A stretch of 64,000 bases of DNA from Gammaproteobacteria bacterium (GTDB taxonomy: Bacteria; Pseudomonadota; Gammaproteobacteria; Arenicellales; Poriferihabitantaceae). The notes beneath the pieces were generated by a model, which worked only from the letters and a program-made list of their open reading frames with translations, was not told the origin of the DNA and made no database searches. The stretch's first letter is position 1, and every line of letters begins with the position of its first letter. Positions 1 through 9,652 of the stretch are shown one piece after another. A program made the position numbers and the translations under genes. The DNA lies in contig VYFG01000089.1 in the NCBI GenBank assembly GCA_009842505.1, positions 16,800 through 80,799 of the forward strand. The letters are read 5' to 3'.

Positions 1-1
1 C

Positions 2-328
2 AGCGACCCCAAGGATGTCTCCACCTATGCGCACATGTTCGGCTGCTGGGAGACCCTGTTCATCATCAAGCAGGCCATGGAGGCCAGTGACTACGGCGGG
101 CCGGCGGATCGTGCCCGGTTCGTCGAGGCCATGGAGGCGATGGAGTCCTTCGAGGAGGGGCGGAACCATCCCCAGGGCCGCAAGGTGTTCGACGCCCGCA
201 TCCACCAGTGCTTCGGCCACCAGTCCATCTCGAAGGTGGAGGACGGCCGGCTGAACGTGGTCCACAGGACCTCGATCGAGGACGGGCGCTACGAGGCCGA
301 GGCGGACTACACCACCATGCCGCTGTAA
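2..328 (+). CDS. Branched-chain amino acid-type ABC transporter substrate-binding protein, C-terminal part
   Basis: This is the 3' end of a gene that begins before the window; the frame is open from the first bases to the stop at 326-328. About 108 residues are visible. They fit the C-terminal lobe of Liv/Urt-type periplasmic binding proteins, where a late segment reads HQCFGHQSISKVEDGRL. It is followed on the same strand by two LivH/LivM-like permeases and two LivG/LivF-like ATPases, so it supplies the ligand-binding component of that importer. The ligand cannot be read from the sequence; branched-chain amino acids, amides or urea-like compounds are all possible. The gap to the next gene holds a strong hairpin. 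Confidence 0.8.
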   Translation, partial: SDPKDVSTYAHMFGCWETLFIIKQAMEASDYGGPADRARFVEAMEAMESFEEGRNHPQGRKVFDARIHQCFGHQSISKVEDGRLNVVHRTSIEDGRYEAEADYTTMPL

Positions 329-346
329 CGCAGGGGCCGACTCACC

Positions 347-377
347 GGGGCAATGTCCGGCTGGCCGGCATTGCCCC
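347..377 (+). other. Intercistronic hairpin between binding-protein and permease genes
   Basis: GGGGCAATG at 347-355 pairs with CATTGCCCC at 369-377. The stem continues with CCGG/CCGG after a one-base bulge and closes on a four-base loop. No T-run follows, so it does not look like an intrinsic terminator. Hairpins in this place commonly stabilise the upstream message, so that the binding protein is made in excess over the membrane parts. That role is inferred. Confidence 0.5.
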
Positions 378-415
378 GATCACCGCTGCCACCGCCGCCC
401 GCTTCCCCCTGAGGC

Positions 416-1300
416 ATGGATTTCGGTCCGTTCTTCCTTCTCGCCACCCTGGAAGGGCTGGTGCAGGCCGCGGTGCTCTGCCTCACCGCCTTGGGGCTGT
501 CGCTGGTGTTCGGCGTCATGCGGGTGGTCAATGTCGCCCACGGCGAGTTCTTCATGCTCGGCGCGGTCATGGCCTGGTGGGTGGCCACCTGGGCCGGCGG
601 ACACCCGGCCCTGGGATTCGCCCTGGCCCTGTTGCTGGCGCCGCTCCTGGTGGGGGCCATCGCCTGGGCGGGGGAGCGGCTGGTGCTGAAGCGGGTGTCC
701 TACGATCCCGAAGCAACCATCGTCGCCACGATCGGGATGCTCTACATCATCCAGCAGACCACGCTGCTGACTTTCGGCCCCGATGCCCGGGCCGTGAACC
801 CGCCCTTCTACTTCCGCGTGGAATTTCCCTGGTTCGGGTATTCCGGCTACAAGCTCTGCGTCATCGCCGCCGCCCTGGTCCTGCTCCTGGCCACCTGGTT
901 CCTCATCACCCGCACGCGCCTTGGCCTGATCATGCGGGCGACGCGGTTCGATCGTGAAACCGCGGAGAATTTCGGCATCGCCGTGGGCCAGGTCTATGCC
1001 ATGGTGTTCGCCCTGGGCGCCGCCCTGGCGGCGGCGGGGGCGGTGCTGGTGGTGCCGGTCCGGCAGGCGCACTACCTGATGGGCATCGACCCACTGCTCC
1101 TGTCCTTCATCGTGGTCATCATCGGCGGACTCGGCAGCATCCGGGGAACGCTGGTGGCGGCGCTCCTGATCGGGTTGAGCGACGGCATCATCTCGGTGTT
1201 CTTTTCCCCCACGCTGGCGAAAATGATCTCCACCCTGGCCGTCGCCCTGGTGCTGGTGTTCCGGCCCCAGGGCCTGTTCGGCATCCGCGCCAGGGCCTGA
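416..1300 (+). CDS. Branched-chain amino acid-type ABC transporter permease (LivH-like)
   Basis: The 294-residue product is an inner-membrane permease of the LivH family, with about eight hydrophobic segments. The early stretch GLSLVFGVMRVVNVAHGEFF is the family hallmark. The late stretch SFIVVIIGGLGSIRGTL is the usual loop that contacts the ATPase. Its length matches LivH; UrtB of urea transporters usually has a long N-terminal extension that is missing here, which argues against calling this a urea system. It lies two bases before the LivM-like gene and belongs to one operon with the genes on both sides. Confidence 0.88.
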   Translation: MDFGPFFLLATLEGLVQAAVLCLTALGLSLVFGVMRVVNVAHGEFFMLGAVMAWWVATWAGGHPALGFALALLLAPLLVGAIAWAGERLVLKRVSYDPEATIVATIGMLYIIQQTTLLTFGPDARAVNPPFYFRVEFPWFGYSGYKLCVIAAALVLLLATWFLITRTRLGLIMRATRFDRETAENFGIAVGQVYAMVFALGAALAAAGAVLVVPVRQAHYLMGIDPLLLSFIVVIIGGLGSIRGTLVAALLIGLSDGIISVFFSPTLAKMISTLAVALVLVFRPQGLFGIRARA

Positions 1301-1302
1301 CG

Positions 1303-2255
1303 ATGTCCGCCTGGCGAAAATCGCTGCTGCTCCACGGCGCCATCCTGGCGGCGCTGTTCGGCCTGCAGTTCGTGCTGCCGGAATACCACCACCTGGCGGT
1401 GACCCGGGTCCTGCTGCTGGCGGTTTTCGCCATGGGCTTCAACCTGCTATTCGGATACACCGGCCTGCTCAGCCTGGGACACGCCATGTTCTTCGCCGCA
1501 GGCATGTACGGCGCCGGGCTCACCGCCTACCACCTCGCCTGGCCGGTGCCCGCGGCCATGCTGTTCGGGGTGCTGTGCGGCGCCGGTCTTTCCCTGGTGG
1601 TGGGCCTCCTGGCGCTTCGGACCACCGGCGTCGCGTTCATGATCGTGACCCTGATGATCTCCCAGGTGGTCTACCTCGCGACGGTGTACTTCACCACCTG
1701 GACCCGGGGTGACGAGGGCCTGGTGATGCCCGCTGCGGCGCGCAGCTTCGAGCTCCTCGGCAGACAATGGCTGCTGACGGACCCGTCGACCCGCTACAAC
1801 CTGGCGCTCGCGCTGCTGGCGCTGACCATGGCCTGCGTGCTCCTGGTGGTGCGGGGGCGCTTCGGCCGGGCGCTCATCGCCATCCGGGAGAACGAGGACC
1901 GGTCCAGGATGCTGGGCTACAACACCTTCATCTTCAAGCTCCAGGCGCTGACGCTGTCGGGCACGCTGTCCGCCATGGCCGGAGCGGCCTATGCCCTGAT
2001 GTTCGCCTACATCGGATCCTCCTTCGCCGCCATCCAGTATTCCATCGACCCCCTGCTCTACACCCTCCTCGGCGGCGCCGGCACGGTGGCGGGGCCCATC
2101 GTGGGAACCTTCTTCATGTTCTACCTGGTGGATCTCGCCAGCGAACACACCACCGCCTACCTGCTGGTCACCGGCGTGGTGCTGCTGTTCCTGGTGCTGT
2201 TCTTTCCCCGGGGAGCGCTCGGATACGTCCGGGCGCGCTGGCTCGGGTGGCTGCC

Positions 2256-2259
<4 letters not shown>
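1303..2259 (+). CDS. Branched-chain amino acid-type ABC transporter permease (LivM-like)
   Basis: The 318-residue product is the second membrane subunit of the importer. The segment FNLLFGYTGLLSLGHAMFF near residue 50 and the late stretch LLYTLLGGAGTVAGPIVG are typical of LivM proteins, which pair with LivH to form the channel. About nine hydrophobic segments can be counted. The stop codon overlaps the start of the next gene as ATGA, so the two are translationally coupled. Substrate specificity is not visible. Confidence 0.88.
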
Positions 2260-2971
<712 letters not shown>

Positions 2972-2972
<1 letters not shown>

Positions 2973-3667
2973 TGCATCTGGCGCTTCGGGGAGTCAACGG
3001 CTATTACGGCAGCATCCGGGTACTCCGGGACGTGGACCTCGCGGTGGCCGGCGGCGAGATCCTGTGCCTGCTCGGCCGCAACGGCGCCGGCAAGACCACG
3101 CTGCTGCGGGCCATCATGGGACAGGTTCGCCGCGAGGGCGATTTCCTCCTGGAAGGCCGGCCCATCGGCGGCCTCAAGCCCCACGAGATCCCCCGGCGGG
3201 GGATCGGCTACGTGCCCCAGGGCCGGCGTCTCTTCGCGGAACTCACCGTGACGGAAAACCTGGAGATCGGCATCATGGCCACCCGCCGGGACAGGGCGGC
3301 CATGCACGAGGCCCTGGAATTCTTCCCGCCGCTGGCGGACAGGCTGCACCAGGTGGCCGGCACCCTGAGCGGCGGCGAGCAGCAGATGCTGGCCATGGCC
3401 AGGGCACTGTGCCTCAAACCCTCGGTCCTGCTGCTCGATGAGCCCACCGAGGGCCTGATGCCGTCGATGGTCGCCGGCATCCGCGACGTGATCCTCAGGC
3501 TCCGGGACAGCGGCGTGGCCGTGCTGCTGGTGGAACAGAGGGTGGACACGGTCATGCCCGTGGCGGACCGGGTGGCGTTCCTCGAAACTGGCGTGCTCAG
3601 GCTGGACGCCAGGCGCGCCGAGGTGGAAGCGGACCCCGGACTGCTCCGGCGCTACCTCGGCGTGTAG
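2972..3667 (+). CDS. ABC transporter ATP-binding protein (LivF-like)
   Basis: The 231-residue product is the second ATPase of the importer. It has Walker A GRNGAGKTT near residue 36, the signature LSGGEQQMLA and Walker B VLLLDEPTEGLMP. The latter part, including VAVLLVEQRVD, matches LivF/UrtE proteins. It is the last gene of the operon and ends 16 bases before the convergent glutamine amidotransferase gene. No terminator hairpin is evident between the two. Confidence 0.88.
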
Positions 3668-3683
3668 GGCGATGCGGGCGGAT

Positions 3684-4394
3684 TCAGTGGATGCGCCCGA
3701 GGAAGTTTTCGAACAATGCCCGGGAGTTGGACTGGAAGTCCTCCCGGTGCCGGTCCGCCTCGGACTGCATGTGCAGGAGCGCTCCCTGGCCACAGGCCTT
3801 TTCCAGGGCGGTAGCGTATTCCGGCACTTCGCCCCATTCCGCCACGGTGGTATCCGTGATCTCGATGTGGAACTGCACCGACGCCGCGCGCTCCCCCAGG
3901 GCCATGGCATTGACCGGGCAGGCGTCCGAACTCGCCAGGATGACGGCCCCGGGCGGCGGGACGGTCACTTCCGCGGAATGCCACTGCAGGGACATGATCC
4001 GGCGACGGCAATTCCGGAAAAACCAGTGCTCCTGGCCCGTCCCGGTCAGCTCCACGGGCATCACGCCGATCTCCGGCGTCGCCGCAGGGCCTACCTCGCC
4101 GCCCATGGCGGCGGCCAGCAGCTGGTGGCCCAGGCAGAAGCCCAGGTAGGGCCGGTCGGCGCCCACCCATTCCCGGATCGCCGCCATTTCCGGCTCGAGC
4201 CAGGGGTGCTCCGACACCTGCCAGACATCCATGGGGCCGCCCATCACCAGCAGGGCGTCATAGCCGTCGAGACGGGGAATGTCGCCGCCGGCATCCAGTT
4301 CCACGGTGTCCCAGTCGACCCCCGCCTCCCGCATGAGGTCGCGGAAGATCCCCGGATGCTCGCAGGCGATGTGCTGGAAGACGAGGAATTTCAT
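3684..4394 (-). CDS. Class I glutamine amidotransferase-like protein (GMP synthase N-domain type)
   Basis: The 236-residue product has the class I glutaminase fold. The nucleophile elbow GFCLGHQ carries Cys87, and QFHIE supplies His176 and Glu178 of the triad. No synthase domain is attached, so it stands alone like the GuaA-N/YfeJ-type proteins, which hydrolyse glutamine or gamma-glutamyl compounds for an unknown acceptor. Its start overlaps the stop of the nicotinamidase gene by four bases (ATGA), so the pair is co-expressed. A longer open frame runs upstream but lies inside the neighbour, so the ATG at 4394 was chosen. The true substrate is unknown. Confidence 0.8.
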   Translation of the reverse strand: MKFLVFQHIACEHPGIFRDLMREAGVDWDTVELDAGGDIPRLDGYDALLVMGGPMDVWQVSEHPWLEPEMAAIREWVGADRPYLGFCLGHQLLAAAMGGEVGPAATPEIGVMPVELTGTGQEHWFFRNCRRRIMSLQWHSAEVTVPPPGAVILASSDACPVNAMALGERAASVQFHIEITDTTVAEWGEVPEYATALEKACGQGALLHMQSEADRHREDFQSNSRALFENFLGRIH

Positions 4395-5023
4395 GCCGGT
4401 CCGGCCGGGAGGGCCTCGACAACGCTGACGCCCGCCGACCGCATCACGTCCACCTGGGCGGCAAGGGATCCGTCCAGGTCGATGGCGCGGCAGGCTTCCA
4501 GCACCACCGTGACATCGAACCCGAGCGATGCGGCGTCGACGGCGGACCAAGCCACGCAGAAGTCCGTCGCAAGGCCCCCGAGCACCAGCCTGCGGATTCC
4601 CCGGCTGACCAGGTAACCCCGCAGCCCGGTCACGGTCTCGCGGTCGTTCTCGAAAAACGCCGAGTAGCTGTCGATCCCGGGACGGAACCCCTTGCGGACC
4701 ACCATCTGGGCGCGGCTGTCGTCCAGGTCGGGATGGAACGCGGCCCCCCGGCTGCCCTGGACGCAGTGCACCGGCCACAGCGTCTGTTCGCCGTAATCCA
4801 GACGGATGCTCGTGAACGGTTCCGCGCCGGCATGGTTGGCGGCGAAGCTGACATGTTCGGCGGGGTGCCAGTCCTGGGTGAACACCACCGTGCCGAATTC
4901 GGGCATAATGCCGTTGATGACGGGCACCACCTGCTCGCCGCCGGCCACGGCAAGGGCGCCGCCGGTGCAAAAATCATTCTGTACATCCACTACAATGAGC
5001 GCGGTATCGTCGGGGCGGATCAT
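4391..5023 (-). CDS. pncA: Nicotinamidase (isochorismatase superfamily)
   Basis: The 210-residue product should hydrolyse nicotinamide to nicotinate in NAD salvage. The triad is visible: Asp13 in VVDVQNDFC, Lys111 in VVRKGF, and Cys156 in GLATDFCV. Metal ligands fit Asp51 and His53 in DWHPAEH, and His86 in WPVHCVQG. Length and motifs match bacterial PncA. The frame is open far upstream of this start, but that stretch is antisense to the membrane-protein gene and has no domain character, so the ATG at 5023 is preferred. It is coupled to a glutamine amidotransferase. Confidence 0.9.
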   Translation of the reverse strand: MIRPDDTALIVVDVQNDFCTGGALAVAGGEQVVPVINGIMPEFGTVVFTQDWHPAEHVSFAANHAGAEPFTSIRLDYGEQTLWPVHCVQGSRGAAFHPDLDDSRAQMVVRKGFRPGIDSYSAFFENDRETVTGLRGYLVSRGIRRLVLGGLATDFCVAWSAVDAASLGFDVTVVLEACRAIDLDGSLAAQVDVMRSAGVSVVEALPAGPA

Positions 5024-5119
5024 GATCGGTAGTCGTGCCGGGCCAGTCGGCATTATACCCAACCCGCGTTCCTGCGAGCCCGCCGCACCCCGTTTCCCCC
5101 GCCTTCTTCCGGGGTCTCC

Positions 5120-6598
5120 ATGAACGCTGGCGTCGGGCGCTTTTCGCAGCGGATCTTCCTGGCGGCGGCCGCCATGGCGGCGCCCGTCACCGCCATGGCC
5201 CACAGCGCCGAGCGCGGGCTGGTGATGCTGCTGCCCACCGGGTTCGCCATCACCGGGGGCGGGATCGCCGTGCTGGCCTCCTTCCTGCTGCTGGCCCTGG
5301 CGCCGAGGCGCCTGCTCGGGCGGATCATCGCCGCCCGGCTGCCCCTTTGGACCCAGCGGACGATCTCGCCGCTGGTCCCGAGCCTGGTGTCGTTCGTCGT
5401 GCTGTCGGCGCTGGTCCTCGCCGGCTTCACCGCCAGCGAGGATCCGCTGGCAAACCCGCTTCCGCTCGCCATCTGGACCCTGTGGTGGGTGGGATTCACC
5501 CTGCTGCAGTTCCTGGTGGGCGATCTCTGGAAATGGTGCAACCCCTGGTATGCCCCCGGCCGGCTGGCGGCGGCGCTGGGATGGCCGGCGAAGGCGCCCC
5601 TGACCCTGCCGGCAGGCCTCGGCTATCTCCCCGCCCTGTTGCTGTTTTTCAGTTTCGCCTGGTTCGAACTGGTCCATGCGGCGCCGGAGGACCCGGCGGG
5701 ACTGGCCACCGCGGTCCTGGTGTACTGGGCGGTCACCTTCGCCGGCATCCAGGCATTCGGGTACCGTGACTGGATGCACCGGGCAGAGCCCTTTTCCATC
5801 TTCTTCCGCCTGGTGGGGAACTGCTCGCCGCTGCTGCGGGAACCCGTAGAGGGAGAAAGCGGGGACCCGGCCGCAGGGCCGGGCCGCGTCCGGGTTTCCC
5901 TGGGCTGGCCGGGCCAGGGCTTCCTGCGCCAGGCGCCCCTGTCCTGGACCGGCATGCTGTTCGTGCTGCTTGCGCTCAGCAGCAACTCCTTTGACGGGCT
6001 GTCGAAAACCTTCACCTGGCTGGCGCTGGGCGGCATCAACCCGCTGGAATTCCCCGGGCGCAGCGCAGTCACCGGATTCAACACCGCGGGGCTGGCGGGC
6101 GCGTTCGTGGCGCTTGCCCTGCTGTTCCTGGCCGCGGTGATGCTGGGCCGGTCCGCCGGCCCCGGGGGCCCCGGACGGCCCGCCCCGGGGGTGATGGCGG
6201 GAAGGCTGGTCTACTCCATCGTGCCCATCGCGGTGGCGTTCCACATTGCCCACTACCTGACCCAGCTCATGGTAAACGGCCAGTACGCGCTGCGGGCGTT
6301 TGCCGACCCGTTCGCGCTCGGATGGAACCTGTTCGGCCTCGGCCCGGACTTCCATGTGACCACCTCGTTCCTGAACAACCTCCACAGCGTTTCCGTGATC
6401 TGGGGATTCCAGACCGGCGTGATTGTCCTCGGACACATCATCGGGATCCTGCTCGCCCATCTCATCGCGCTGGAACTCTACGGCCGGTCGCCGGACGACA
6501 CGCGGGCCGCGGTACGGAGCCAGTGGTTTCTCGCGCTGCTGATGGTGGGCTACACGGTGTTCGGCCTGTGGCTCCTGTCGACCGCATCCGTGGGTTGA
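5120..6598 (+). CDS. Polytopic membrane protein of unknown function
   Basis: The 492-residue product starts with a signal-like segment ending near AMAHSAERG and then has about ten to twelve hydrophobic spans. Histidines cluster in the last third, in FHIAHYLTQLM, NNLHSVSVIW and VLGHIIGILLAH. Some database homologues of this kind of protein have, as I remember, been labelled fenitrothion hydrolase; nothing in the sequence shows a hydrolase active site, so I do not adopt that name. Intramembrane histidines could bind heme or metal, which is speculation. It is divergent from pncA and followed by the thiamine region. Confidence 0.6.
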   Translation: MNAGVGRFSQRIFLAAAAMAAPVTAMAHSAERGLVMLLPTGFAITGGGIAVLASFLLLALAPRRLLGRIIAARLPLWTQRTISPLVPSLVSFVVLSALVLAGFTASEDPLANPLPLAIWTLWWVGFTLLQFLVGDLWKWCNPWYAPGRLAAALGWPAKAPLTLPAGLGYLPALLLFFSFAWFELVHAAPEDPAGLATAVLVYWAVTFAGIQAFGYRDWMHRAEPFSIFFRLVGNCSPLLREPVEGESGDPAAGPGRVRVSLGWPGQGFLRQAPLSWTGMLFVLLALSSNSFDGLSKTFTWLALGGINPLEFPGRSAVTGFNTAGLAGAFVALALLFLAAVMLGRSAGPGGPGRPAPGVMAGRLVYSIVPIAVAFHIAHYLTQLMVNGQYALRAFADPFALGWNLFGLGPDFHVTTSFLNNLHSVSVIWGFQTGVIVLGHIIGILLAHLIALELYGRSPDDTRAAVRSQWFLALLMVGYTVFGLWLLSTASVG

Positions 6599-6745
6599 GC
6601 GCCGAGGCGCGCGGCCGCGGCGGGCGCGTTCGATGAAGGGCCGCGATGCCCGGCCGGCATCCCGGCCTCGCCGCAAATCCCTGTATCGGGGTCTTCCTTA
6701 AAGGGATTTGTATTGCACGGCCTGAACGAATATCATCAACCTGTC

Positions 6746-6842
6746 TCAACGGGGTGCCAGCCGGACACTGTCCGGCTGGCTGAGAGGGCCTCCAGGCCAA
6801 CCCGTCGAACCTGATCCAGATCATGCTGGCGGAGGGATTGAG
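6746..6842 (+). ncRNA. TPP riboswitch (THI element)
   Basis: The conserved parts are present in order: an opening GGGGTGCC, CTGAGA at 6780-6785, ACCCGTCGAACCTGATCCAG, and GCTGGCGGAGGGA. The AACCTGATC and GGAGGGA blocks are the thiamine pyrophosphate-binding core. It lies 75 bases before thiB and should lower expression of the thiamine importer when TPP is plentiful. A short inverted repeat (GCCAGCCGGA and TCCGGCTGGC) forms the variable P3-type arm. Confidence 0.93.
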
Positions 6843-6917
6843 ATACTGACGGTCAGGAATTCCGACCCGCTCGCCTCTCCGCACTGCTTTGACCAGACCA
6901 CATCGAGGACCTGAACA

Positions 6918-7958
6918 GTGCGCAAATTCCATCAAATCCAACTTCTCCTTTCGTTCGTATGCGGTGCGGGCCTGCCCGCCCTTGCCCAGGAATCCACGGA
7001 TGCGCCGGAAACGGACGCCGGCCCCCCGGTCCTGACGGTATATACCTACGACTCCTTCGCTTCCGACTGGGGGCCCGGCCCGAAGGTCGAGGAGGCCTTC
7101 GAGGCCGTGTGCGAATGCGACCTCAGTTTCGTCAGCGTGGACAGCTCCACCGGAATCCTGAGCCGGGTCCAGCTCGAGGGGGACACCTCTCCTGCCGATG
7201 TGGTGCTGGGCCTCGACAACAGCCAGGTGGTGGAGGCGCTGAATACCGGCCTGATCGCCCCGCACGAAGTCGATGTGCCCGCCCTGGATCTTCCGGGCGA
7301 CTGGGACGATGCACACTTTCTGCCCTTCGATTTCGGTTTCTTCGCCTTCATTTACGACGAAACCCGCATGCAGGATCCGCCGGACAGTTTCGAGGCATTG
7401 CTGCAAGCGGACGACAGCATGAAAATCGTGATCCAGGACCCCCGGTCCAGCACCCCCGGACTCGGTCTCCTGCTCTGGGTGAAGGCCCTCTACAACGACC
7501 AGGCCGGGGCGGCCTGGAAGCGCCTGGCGCCGAAAATCCTGACCGTCACCAAGGGCTGGTCCGAGGCCTACGGCATGTTCCTCGAGGAGGAGGCGGACAT
7601 GGTGCTCAGCTACACCACGTCGCCCGCCTATCACCAGGTCGCGGAAAACGAGACCAAGTACCGGGCCGCGGCCTTCGAAGAAGGCCATGGCATGCAGGTC
7701 GAGGTGGCGGGCATGCTGAAGAACGCTCCCAACCCGGACCTGGCGCGGCGGTTTCTCGGCTTCATCCTGACTCCGGCCTTCCAGTCACTGATTCCCACGG
7801 GGAACTGGATGTATCCCGTGGCCTTCCCCGAGGAGGGGCTGCCCGACGCCTTCAACACCCTGGTCCGGCCCAGCCGCGCCCTGTCCATCAATGCCCAGGG
7901 CGTCACCGACAACCGGCTGGACTGGATCGATGAATTCAACCAGGCGCTGAGCCAGTAA
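6918..7958 (+). CDS. thiB: Thiamine ABC transporter substrate-binding protein
   Basis: The 346-residue product is the periplasmic thiamine/TPP-binding protein. A signal peptide ends near GLPALAQES. The segments VYTYDSFASDWGPGP, LGLDNSQV and the late PTGNWMYPV match the ThiB/TbpA family. It uses a GTG start, the first codon after the riboswitch that keeps the signal peptide whole. It is followed by thiP and thiQ in one operon under the TPP riboswitch, which supports the assignment. Confidence 0.93.
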   Translation: MRKFHQIQLLLSFVCGAGLPALAQESTDAPETDAGPPVLTVYTYDSFASDWGPGPKVEEAFEAVCECDLSFVSVDSSTGILSRVQLEGDTSPADVVLGLDNSQVVEALNTGLIAPHEVDVPALDLPGDWDDAHFLPFDFGFFAFIYDETRMQDPPDSFEALLQADDSMKIVIQDPRSSTPGLGLLLWVKALYNDQAGAAWKRLAPKILTVTKGWSEAYGMFLEEEADMVLSYTTSPAYHQVAENETKYRAAAFEEGHGMQVEVAGMLKNAPNPDLARRFLGFILTPAFQSLIPTGNWMYPVAFPEEGLPDAFNTLVRPSRALSINAQGVTDNRLDWIDEFNQALSQ

Positions 7959-7978
7959 CCTCACCGGGACGCGTCCTG

Positions 7979-9652
7979 TTGCCGCGGATGCCCGCAGGGG
8001 CCCTTGCAGTACGCCCGTCCGGCCGCCGGTCCGGGCCGGCAGGATTCACGGCTGCCGGGATACTGCTGCTTCTGCTCGTCCTGGCCCTGGTGGGCGGATC
8101 CTTCGGGGGGCTGCTGTTCCATGCCGGCGAACTGCCCGTGGGCGCGGTGCTGGAAAGGCCCTATACCTGGTCCATCATCCGCTTCACCCTCTGGCAGGCC
8201 GGCCTGTCCACGCTCCTCAGCGTCGGACTCGCCATCCCGCTGGCCCGGGCGCTCCATCGGCGCCGGGGTTTCTACGGACGGCGCCTGCTTATCCGGCTGA
8301 CCAGCGTGTCCCTCGTGGTGCCCACCATGGTGGCGATCCTCGGCATGGTGGCGGTGCATGGCCGCAACGGCTGGGTGAACGATCTCCTGGCGTTTGCCGG
8401 CCATGCCCGGCAGGACTATCTCTACGGGCTTGCCGGAATCCTGATGACCCACGTCTTCTTCAATCTGCCCCTGGCGACGCGGCTGATGCTGAACGGACTT
8501 GCGGAAATCCCGTCGGCCCAGTGGAAACTGGCCGCGCTCTACGGTTTCCGGGACCGCGACGTATTCCGGCTGGTGGAATGGCCCGTCCTCCGGGGTGTGA
8601 TCCCGGGGGTGGCGGGCGTTGTTTTCCTGCTCTGCTTCACCAGTTTCGCCATCGTCCTGTCCCTGGGCGGCGGACCGGCTGCGAGCACCCTGGAAGTGGC
8701 GATCTACCAGGCGCTGCGATTCGAGTTCGACCTCCCCAAGGCCGCGGCGCTGTCGTTGATCCAGGTCCTGTTGTGCGGCATCCTCACAGTGCTGTTCTTC
8801 TCGTTCCGGGGGGCCCCCGCCTGGGGGGCCGCCGACGCCGCGGTCATGGAAGCGGACCGGCACCGGCCGGACACCGGCGGCCTCGGGGGGCGTCTGGCCG
8901 ACGCCGCAGTCATCACGCTGGCCGCGGTCTACCTGCTGACCCCGTTCATCGCCGTCGCCCTGGGCACACTGGACGGCCGGGGGTGGAGCATCGTGACCGA
9001 CGGGCGGTTCTGGCATGCGCTGGGCTGGTCGGTCCTCATCTCGCTGGCGGCCGGCTTCATCGCCACGGCTTCGGGGTTCTGCATGGCGTGGCTGTGCGCC
9101 GGCCTCGACGGTTCCCCGGGATGGCGGCCGCTGCGGGTGCTGCCCGAACTGGTCGGCGCACTGACCCTGATCATTCCGCCGCTCACCCTGGGAGCCGGCC
9201 TTTTCCTGCTCCTGCGCCAGTACACCGACGCCCTTTCGCTCGGCCACTTCATGGTGATCTCGGTGAACGCCCTGTTCACCCTTGCATTCACCCTGAGGGT
9301 GCTCGTGGGCCCCGTGACTAGGCAAAGGCGGCGTTTCGAGAACCTGGGAAGAAGCCTCGGGATGTCCAGCCTCGCGCTGTGGCGGCTGGTGTACTGGCCG
9401 GTGCTCAAGCGGCCGATCTGCTATGCCCTGGCGCTCGCCACCACCCTCGCGGCCGGGGACATGGGCGTGATCGCGCTGTTCGGCACCGAGCGGCTGAGCA
9501 CGCTGCCCCTGCTGGTTTACCGACTGCTGGGCGGCTACCGGCTGGAACAGGCTGCAGTGGCGGCGCTGTGCCTGTGCGCGCTGTGCCTGCTGCTGTTCTG
9601 GCTGCTCGAACAACTGGCACGGCTCGGCCGAGGGGAGGCGCGGGATGCTTGA
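7979..9652 (+). CDS. thiP: Thiamine ABC transporter permease
   Basis: The 557-residue product has about twelve transmembrane spans in two homologous halves, as in ThiP and FbpB-type fused permeases. Each half has an EAA-like loop, seen around LNGLAEIPSAQWKLAALYGF and ENLGRSLGMSSLALWRLVYW. The start shown is TTG; an ATG three codons later is an alternative. The stop overlaps thiQ by eight bases. Its place between thiB and thiQ fixes the role. Confidence 0.92.
   Translation: MPRMPAGALAVRPSGRRSGPAGFTAAGILLLLLVLALVGGSFGGLLFHAGELPVGAVLERPYTWSIIRFTLWQAGLSTLLSVGLAIPLARALHRRRGFYGRRLLIRLTSVSLVVPTMVAILGMVAVHGRNGWVNDLLAFAGHARQDYLYGLAGILMTHVFFNLPLATRLMLNGLAEIPSAQWKLAALYGFRDRDVFRLVEWPVLRGVIPGVAGVVFLLCFTSFAIVLSLGGGPAASTLEVAIYQALRFEFDLPKAAALSLIQVLLCGILTVLFFSFRGAPAWGAADAAVMEADRHRPDTGGLGGRLADAAVITLAAVYLLTPFIAVALGTLDGRGWSIVTDGRFWHALGWSVLISLAAGFIATASGFCMAWLCAGLDGSPGWRPLRVLPELVGALTLIIPPLTLGAGLFLLLRQYTDALSLGHFMVISVNALFTLAFTLRVLVGPVTRQRRRFENLGRSLGMSSLALWRLVYWPVLKRPICYALALATTLAAGDMGVIALFGTERLSTLPLLVYRLLGGYRLEQAAVAALCLCALCLLLFWLLEQLARLGRGEARDA

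Noticed and set aside
5120-6598. Fenitrothion hydrolase as a function
   Set aside because: It is only a remembered database label; no hydrolase motif is visible in the sequence.
4391-6676. A 761-residue version of the nicotinamidase with a long N-terminal extension
   Set aside because: The extension is antisense to the membrane-protein gene and is low-complexity; the ATG at 5023 gives a standard PncA.
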